From NCBI RefSeq assembly GCF_026625705.1, contig NZ_CP113059.1, positions 1 through 64,000 of the forward strand: DNA of 64,000 nt, read 5' to 3'. This document shows positions 60,156 to 64,000 of this stretch, piece after piece; position 1 is the first letter of the stretch, and every line of letters begins with the position of its first letter. The stretch comes from Pedobacter sp. SL55. GTDB taxonomy: Bacteria; Bacteroidota; Bacteroidia; Sphingobacteriales; Sphingobacteriaceae. The position numbers and the translations under genes are program-made. Under the pieces are notes generated by a model. The model ran no database searches. It saw only the letters and a list, made by a program, of their open reading frames with translations, and was not told where the DNA came from.

Positions 60156-60698
60156 CTACAAACCAAAAACGTAGCCTAATTTTAAACCAATAAAACTAAA
60201 ACTTGTGGTTTTTAGTGTAGAAGTTGCCCCATAACTGGCATTTGTCCAAGCTTCGTAACGCAAACCAAATTCTAGTTTACTATTCGAGCTGCTTGTTTTA
60301 ATATAGGTTCCAAACCCTGGCGACCAAATGAAGGAAGTTTTAGAGGCGCCGCCGACATGAAAAGCAGCTCCCGCTTGTCCTTCTATATAAAAATCTTGGC
60401 TTGGGTAATGCTTAAAACCCAGCTTAACTGGCACAGCTGCTATGTTCGCTAATTTAGTCCCTAATTTTCTTTTGGTTAAAAACAGGTTATAACCTCCATT
60501 AGCGGTAATGGCATACCTATCGGCAATGCCAATTTCGGCTTTTATAGCGCCACCAAAGCCCACACCACTAATGCTAGAAGCATTGCCAGTAGGCAGGTTA
60601 ATTTCTGGAGCCAAACCAATTTTGATTTGTTGAGCCTGCACATTAAACGAAAGTAGTGCAGCTACAAAAAACACAGCAATGAATAGCTTAAATTTCAT
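60156..60698 (-). CDS. Small outer membrane beta-barrel protein, paralog of the next gene
   Basis: A 180-residue exported barrel. The signal peptide ends SFNVQAQ. KIGLAPEINLPTGNASSI and LEFGLRYEAWTNASYG match the equivalent strands in the 59500 protein. Ends in VFGL, a typical outer-membrane C terminus. It starts at ATG 60698. The MITE at 60732 lies just upstream and may affect its promoter. Confidence 0.82.
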   Translation of the reverse strand: MKFKLFIAVFFVAALLSFNVQAQQIKIGLAPEINLPTGNASSISGVGFGGAIKAEIGIADRYAITANGGYNLFLTKRKLGTKLANIAAVPVKLGFKHYPSQDFYIEGQAGAAFHVGGASKTSFIWSPGFGTYIKTSSSNSKLEFGLRYEAWTNASYGATSTLKTTSFSFIGLKLGYVFGL

Positions 60699-60731
60699 AT
60701 CAATGGGTAAACTTAAAGTGGATTTCTTAAA

Positions 60732-60992
60732 TAACGTGAGTTCGGGTTAAGTATTTTTACAATTCTTGAGAAATTCGCATTGAACGTATTTTTTTTAGCT
60801 CGCCGCCGCTGGGCTCTTACTTTTTGACCGCAAAAAGTAACAAAAACTCTCGGCTGCTTATTTTTCTTTCAAAGAAAGTGCTTTGGCTTATTGCTGCGAC
60901 CCGAAAATAAGAGACCGAAAATTAGCTGAACGAAGATTTGATGCGCTATCGCTAGCAAATAGCATAATTTTCTTATCCCCGAACTCACGTTA
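60732..60992. mobile_element. MITE-like element with 20-bp terminal inverted repeats
   Basis: A 261-bp element. The left end TAACGTGAGTTCGGGTTAAG and the right end, reversed, TAACGTGAGTTCGGGG then ATAAG match over 19 of about 21 positions. It has no coding capacity; inside are smaller complementary parts (CTTACTTTTTG with CAAAAAGTAA, CTTTCAAAGAAAG). It fills the spacer between gldA and a barrel gene. Clear target-site duplications are not seen. Confidence 0.75.
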
Positions 60993-61004
60993 AATAGCAA
61001 TTAA

Positions 61005-61712
61005 TTATTTCGTTAATTTTTTAAAAATATCTTCCAAAGAAGCACCAGAATGTTCTTTTTTAAGATCAGCAATAGAAGCATTGGCTACCAAAATACCCTT
61101 GTTAATGATAATGACATCATCGCAAAGCGCTTCTACTTCTTGCATGATATGTGTAGAAATAATTACGGTTTTATCCTTACCTAAGTTTTTAATCAATGCC
61201 CTAATATCGGCTAACTGATTAGGATCTAAACCCGATGTTGGCTCATCCAAGATCAGCACCTGCGGTTGGTGGATAATGGCTTGTGCCAAACCTACCCGCT
61301 GCTTGTAACCTTTAGATAGCATCCCGATTTTTTTGTGCTGTTCTTGCGTTAAACCAACTAGCTTAATTACTTCTTCTACCCTTTGCGATCTATTCTTTAG
61401 CCCGTAAGTTTCGGCAACAAAGCCTAAAAACTCACGAACATACATATCCATATACAAAGGGGTATTTTCTGGCAGGTAGCCAATCAGTTTTTTAATTTGT
61501 AACGACTCTAATTGGATGTCTTTACCAGCAATTTCGGCTTGGCCAGCAGTAGGCTGCAAATAACCAGTCAGCATTTTCATGGTGGTAGATTTACCCGCAC
61601 CATTTGGGCCTAAAAAACCTAATATACGCCCAGGCTTTGCTTCAAAACTAATTTGGTTTACGGCCTTTTGCTCGCCATAATGTTTGGCTAAATTTCTTAC
61701 TACTACACTCAA
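61005..61712 (-). CDS. gldA: Gliding motility-associated ABC ATP-binding protein GldA
   Basis: A 235-residue ATPase. Walker A is GPNGAGKSTTMKML, the signature LSKGYKQRVGLAQA and Walker B VLILDEPTSGLDP, with H-loop VIISTHIMQE. It is the ABC-2 type that powers the GldF/GldG pair. It starts at ATG 61712, five bases after the GDPD gene end, so these two may be co-transcribed. The distance to gldF is unusual compared with a tight gldAFG operon, although separate gldA is known. Confidence 0.92.
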   Translation of the reverse strand: MSVVVRNLAKHYGEQKAVNQISFEAKPGRILGFLGPNGAGKSTTMKMLTGYLQPTAGQAEIAGKDIQLESLQIKKLIGYLPENTPLYMDMYVREFLGFVAETYGLKNRSQRVEEVIKLVGLTQEQHKKIGMLSKGYKQRVGLAQAIIHQPQVLILDEPTSGLDPNQLADIRALIKNLGKDKTVIISTHIMQEVEALCDDVIIINKGILVANASIADLKKEHSGASLEDIFKKLTK

Positions 61713-61716
61713 AATA

Positions 61717-62633
61717 TTATCGCTTTAAGTTTCTTAAATGCAACTGTTTTTCGTTACGATAGGCATCTAATTGCTCGCCGGCTAACACTATATCATCGGT
61801 AGAAAGCACATCGGCACCATTGGCTACCAAATTGCGATATACTTGTCTGTTTTTATTTGCCCTTGCACTCCTATCCAAGTTGCCCATGGTACCTAAAATA
61901 GTACTAATGCCTTTGCTGTTTAGATATTTATAAAGGCTTTGATTTGGTTCGGCAACACCCACAAAGGCAACAATCTTATCATTGGGCACACCCATTTGGT
62001 TCAAACGCTCTAAATCTTCGGGGCTTTTTACTGTTGCCGAAATCATCAAATCTGGTGCTAACTCGTGTACCTTTGCCGCCTGGTTAGCGTTATAAGTAAT
62101 GATGATGGAATTAGTTTCTGATTTAGTTTTGCGCACCGCAGCAATAATGCTCTCGTAGGGCACTCCCCTCTTGATATCAATAGTGAAAAGCACCTTATTT
62201 TTGCCCCAACGTAATACTTCTTCTAGTGTAGGAATTTTAAAATCGGTTACTTCTCCATCGTCGTCTTTTAACGTAAACTTTTGTAGCTCGCTGTAAGTAT
62301 ATGACGAAACTGAGCCTGTACCCGTAGAAGTTCGGTCTAGTTTATCGTCATGCATAATTACTAAGGCAGAGTCTTTACTTAAAGCCACATCAAACTCAAT
62401 AATAACAGGCTGGTAAGTAGTGGCATTCTCAAAAGTTTCGATAGCATTTTCTGGAAAACCCGCCATTGGGCCACCTCGATGCGCACTTAACAATGGGTAA
62501 GGCCTTGTTTTTCTATTAAAAAAGCTTGAAATTCTTTAGCCGTTTTAAAGCTGATGTAATGATGTTTAGCTGGCGCAATGCAGGCAAGCCCAGCTAATGC
62601 AATAGCTAAAAATAAGAGTTGTATTTTTTTCAT
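61717..62633 (-). pseudogene. Glycerophosphodiester phosphodiesterase family protein, frameshifted
   Basis: About 305 residues when one T is restored in the T6 run (plus-strand A6 at 62518-62523). From ATG 62633 the protein starts MKKIQLLFLAIALAGLAC, a lipoprotein-like signal, continues HHYISFKTAKEFQAF, then breaks. The second frame carries the GDPD motifs SAHRGGPMAGFPENA, IEFDVALSKD and VIMHDDKLDRTSTGTG. Restored, it aligns along its length with the paralog at 50106-51041. As given, only 61717-62493 is readable from an internal start, lacking the export signal. TAACTTTG (62670-62663), with TTG 17 bp upstream, is a likely promoter. Confidence 0.82.
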
Positions 62634-62662
62634 CTTTTTGTTTTTTTAACGATGATGAAGTG

Positions 62663-62690
62663 CAAAGTTAGTTTTTGTTTTAGCAGTCAA
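62663..62690 (-). promoter_or_regulatory. Candidate promoter of the GDPD-gldA unit
   Basis: TAACTTTG at 62670-62663 and TTG at 62690-62688 on the minus strand, 17 bp apart, fit the Bacteroidota consensus apart from a spacer two bases short. The start codon is 30 bases downstream. Confidence 0.5.
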
Positions 62691-62724
62691 AAAAATTTAA
62701 GGATGTTTAGTTGTAGAAAATGTA

Positions 62725-63774
62725 TCACCTCTTCAAAAAACTCCAAACAGAGTCGTCTTTTTTATCTTTTTTATCTTGCATAAGTCCAGCCACAACTTGA
62801 TCTAACAAATCTTCATTCTCGCTAACCAATTTATCGGCAAGCGAAATAATTTTTTGAATGTTATGGGGTGTAGCGGCATCCATAGCGGGATCAATTGAGG
62901 ATAAATTATTAGGCTCTATACGAATGTAATTACCACTTTTTTTAACAGAGTGAAAAAGCTGTTTCATAAAATAATCTGTGCTCTCGGCAGAACTGCTACT
63001 CATGATATCTACCAGCGCCGGACCTATAGAAATTGCTCGTTTCTTTTTAAAATCTTCGTAGTTGTAGGATATTTTAGATAAACCTGTACCCAGAGATAGC
63101 ACCCAAAAATCATCTATTTTGTAGGTATTATAATTTTTAATAACCTCCAGCAAAGCCGATAGCGATGGATTGTGTGCAAACACGCCTCCATCTACCAAAG
63201 GATAGCGTGTTTTTGCTAGTGAAAAAATTTCTGCCACAGAAAAATAAGTTGGTGCAGCAGAAGTAGCTCTACAAACGTCTCTAATGAAGAAATCGCGAGA
63301 ATCTCCATTAGAAATTGCCTTTTGTTGGCGAAACAAATGGTTTTTACGGAGCTCAATATCATACGCAGTAATGATACAAGGCCTGATCAATTCGCTTAAT
63401 TTTTTATCTCCGAAATAACCATAAAGCACTTTTTCTAAAATTGTGGCATCATAAAGCTCGCTCAACAAACCAAATTTACTAAGGAAACGCCGCCATGGTT
63501 TTGCGGCAAATATTTCTACTCCATGGTTAAGGTATATATCGAGCGCTTGCTTTGCGCTATATTTTTGCTTGGTGGGTTCATCATCGCTAGGGCACAATAG
63601 TATAGATAACAAGATACCACCCGTGCTTGTGCCTGCAAAAAAATCGAAATAATCGGTAAGACGGGCGTTGGGGTTCTGGGTTGCTCGCTGGATTTTATCT
63701 TCCAATGCTACCAAAATCATCCCTGGTATAATACCACGAATACCACCGCCATCTATGGAAAGTATCCTCTTCAT
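62725..63774 (-). CDS. Patatin-like phospholipase
   Basis: A 349-residue lipid acyl hydrolase. The oxyanion motif is DGGGIRG (8-14 region), the nucleophile elbow GTSTG (48-52, Ser50), and the catalytic Asp195 lies in LVDGGVFAHNPS. The Ser-Asp dyad is complete. No signal peptide is present, so it is likely cytoplasmic. Patatins of this length occur both in lipid metabolism and as effectors in anti-phage CBASS systems; no cyclase or sensor gene is adjacent within the window. It starts at ATG 63774. Confidence 0.92.
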   Translation of the reverse strand: MKRILSIDGGGIRGIIPGMILVALEDKIQRATQNPNARLTDYFDFFAGTSTGGILLSILLCPSDDEPTKQKYSAKQALDIYLNHGVEIFAAKPWRRFLSKFGLLSELYDATILEKVLYGYFGDKKLSELIRPCIITAYDIELRKNHLFRQQKAISNGDSRDFFIRDVCRATSAAPTYFSVAEIFSLAKTRYPLVDGGVFAHNPSLSALLEVIKNYNTYKIDDFWVLSLGTGLSKISYNYEDFKKKRAISIGPALVDIMSSSSAESTDYFMKQLFHSVKKSGNYIRIEPNNLSSIDPAMDAATPHNIQKIISLADKLVSENEDLLDQVVAGLMQDKKDKKDDSVWSFLKR

Positions 63775-64000
63775 TTTATATTGTGCTTTGTAAATTACCG
63801 AATGTAGGAAAAAATTAGGTTTATTCCTTTTTTAACCATGCAAGAGATTTAAGGTTTTATATCTCTCTACGTACTTTGCGAAAACTTTAGAAACTTTGCG
63901 GTTATTTTCGTTTTTTTTTTATAACAAAGGATGTTTAAGTTTGAAAATATCGGTATGATTATTTTTAACGCAAAGGATGGAAGAGTTTCGCAAAGAACGC
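63775..64000. other. Window-end non-coding stretch with CGCAAAG repeats
   Basis: No gene is supported. AACTTTGCGG (63892-63901), AACGCAAAGGA (63968-63978) and TCGCAAAGAACGC (63988-64000) are copies of a short repeat also seen at 24960-25010. The opposite orientations form an imperfect large inverted repeat. Confidence 0.5.

Noticed and set aside
62725..63774. Patatin as part of a CBASS anti-phage operon
   Set aside because: No CD-NTase, sensor or accessory gene is adjacent within the window; the neighbour is a GDPD gene.

Overview
The window reads as chromosomal DNA of a Bacteroidota bacterium, most likely Pedobacter-like (Sphingobacteriaceae). Signs of this are the rRNA operon order 16S-tRNA-Ile-tRNA-Ala-23S-5S, Bacteroidota-type promoters (TTG, 19 bp, TAnnTTTG), a SusC/SusD pair driven by a FecI/FecR-type sigma/anti-sigma pair, gldA/gldF/gldG, weak or absent Shine-Dalgarno sequences, AT-rich spacers and many small palindromic repeats. 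Species cannot be fixed by eye. No phage, CRISPR array or complete insertion sequence was seen.

Layout. 1-5.9 kb: one rRNA operon on the minus strand with base-paired processing stems, a boxA-like spacer element and three tandem promoters. 6.4-8.8 kb: a CHASE-PAS-PAS histidine kinase. 9.1-23.3 kb: a plus-strand locus of ECF sigma, FecR, SusC, SusD, two accessory lipoproteins, three thioredoxin-fold proteins and a retropepsin-like protein. No glycosidase is present, so the imported substrate is unknown. 23.4-32.5 kb: a second ECF sigma with a membrane-TPR partner, divergent from a lipoprotein, a PKD/outer-membrane-barrel protein and a secreted TPR-CHAT protease-like protein. A second membrane-TPR paralog closes the block, and a RAYT transposase with its own REP hairpins sits inside it. 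32.7-38.3 kb: glgB, a small ABC module and a GH31 alpha-glucosidase. 38.7-43.2 kb: a class III Fic protein, an unknown protein, a LolD/FtsX-like ABC pair with a His-rich loop followed by a DUF3299-like protein, and a His-tailed SlyD. 43.4-53.7 kb: mostly housekeeping and unknown genes (DUF255, DUF1016 nuclease, dipeptide epimerase, GIN-domain protein, DeoR regulator, GDPD, M20 dipeptidase, S1/P1-like nuclease). 54.2-63.8 kb: DedA, dnaN, gldG/gldF, three small outer-membrane barrels, a MITE, gldA, a second GDPD and a patatin.

Five genes (starting at 18342, 19810, 22159, 29288 and, on the minus strand, 62633) are each interrupted by exactly one single-base indel, four of them in homopolymers. 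Their frames are otherwise intact, so sequencing error is at least as likely as gene decay; they are annotated over their full restored extent.

The best candidate for an undescribed system is the 23.4-32.5 kb block. There a sigma factor, an anti-sigma with a periplasmic TPR domain, a second TPR paralog lacking the sigma-binding part, and an apparently extracytoplasmic CHAT protease lie together with outer-membrane and lipoprotein components. A proteolytic envelope-signalling role is an inference, not shown.
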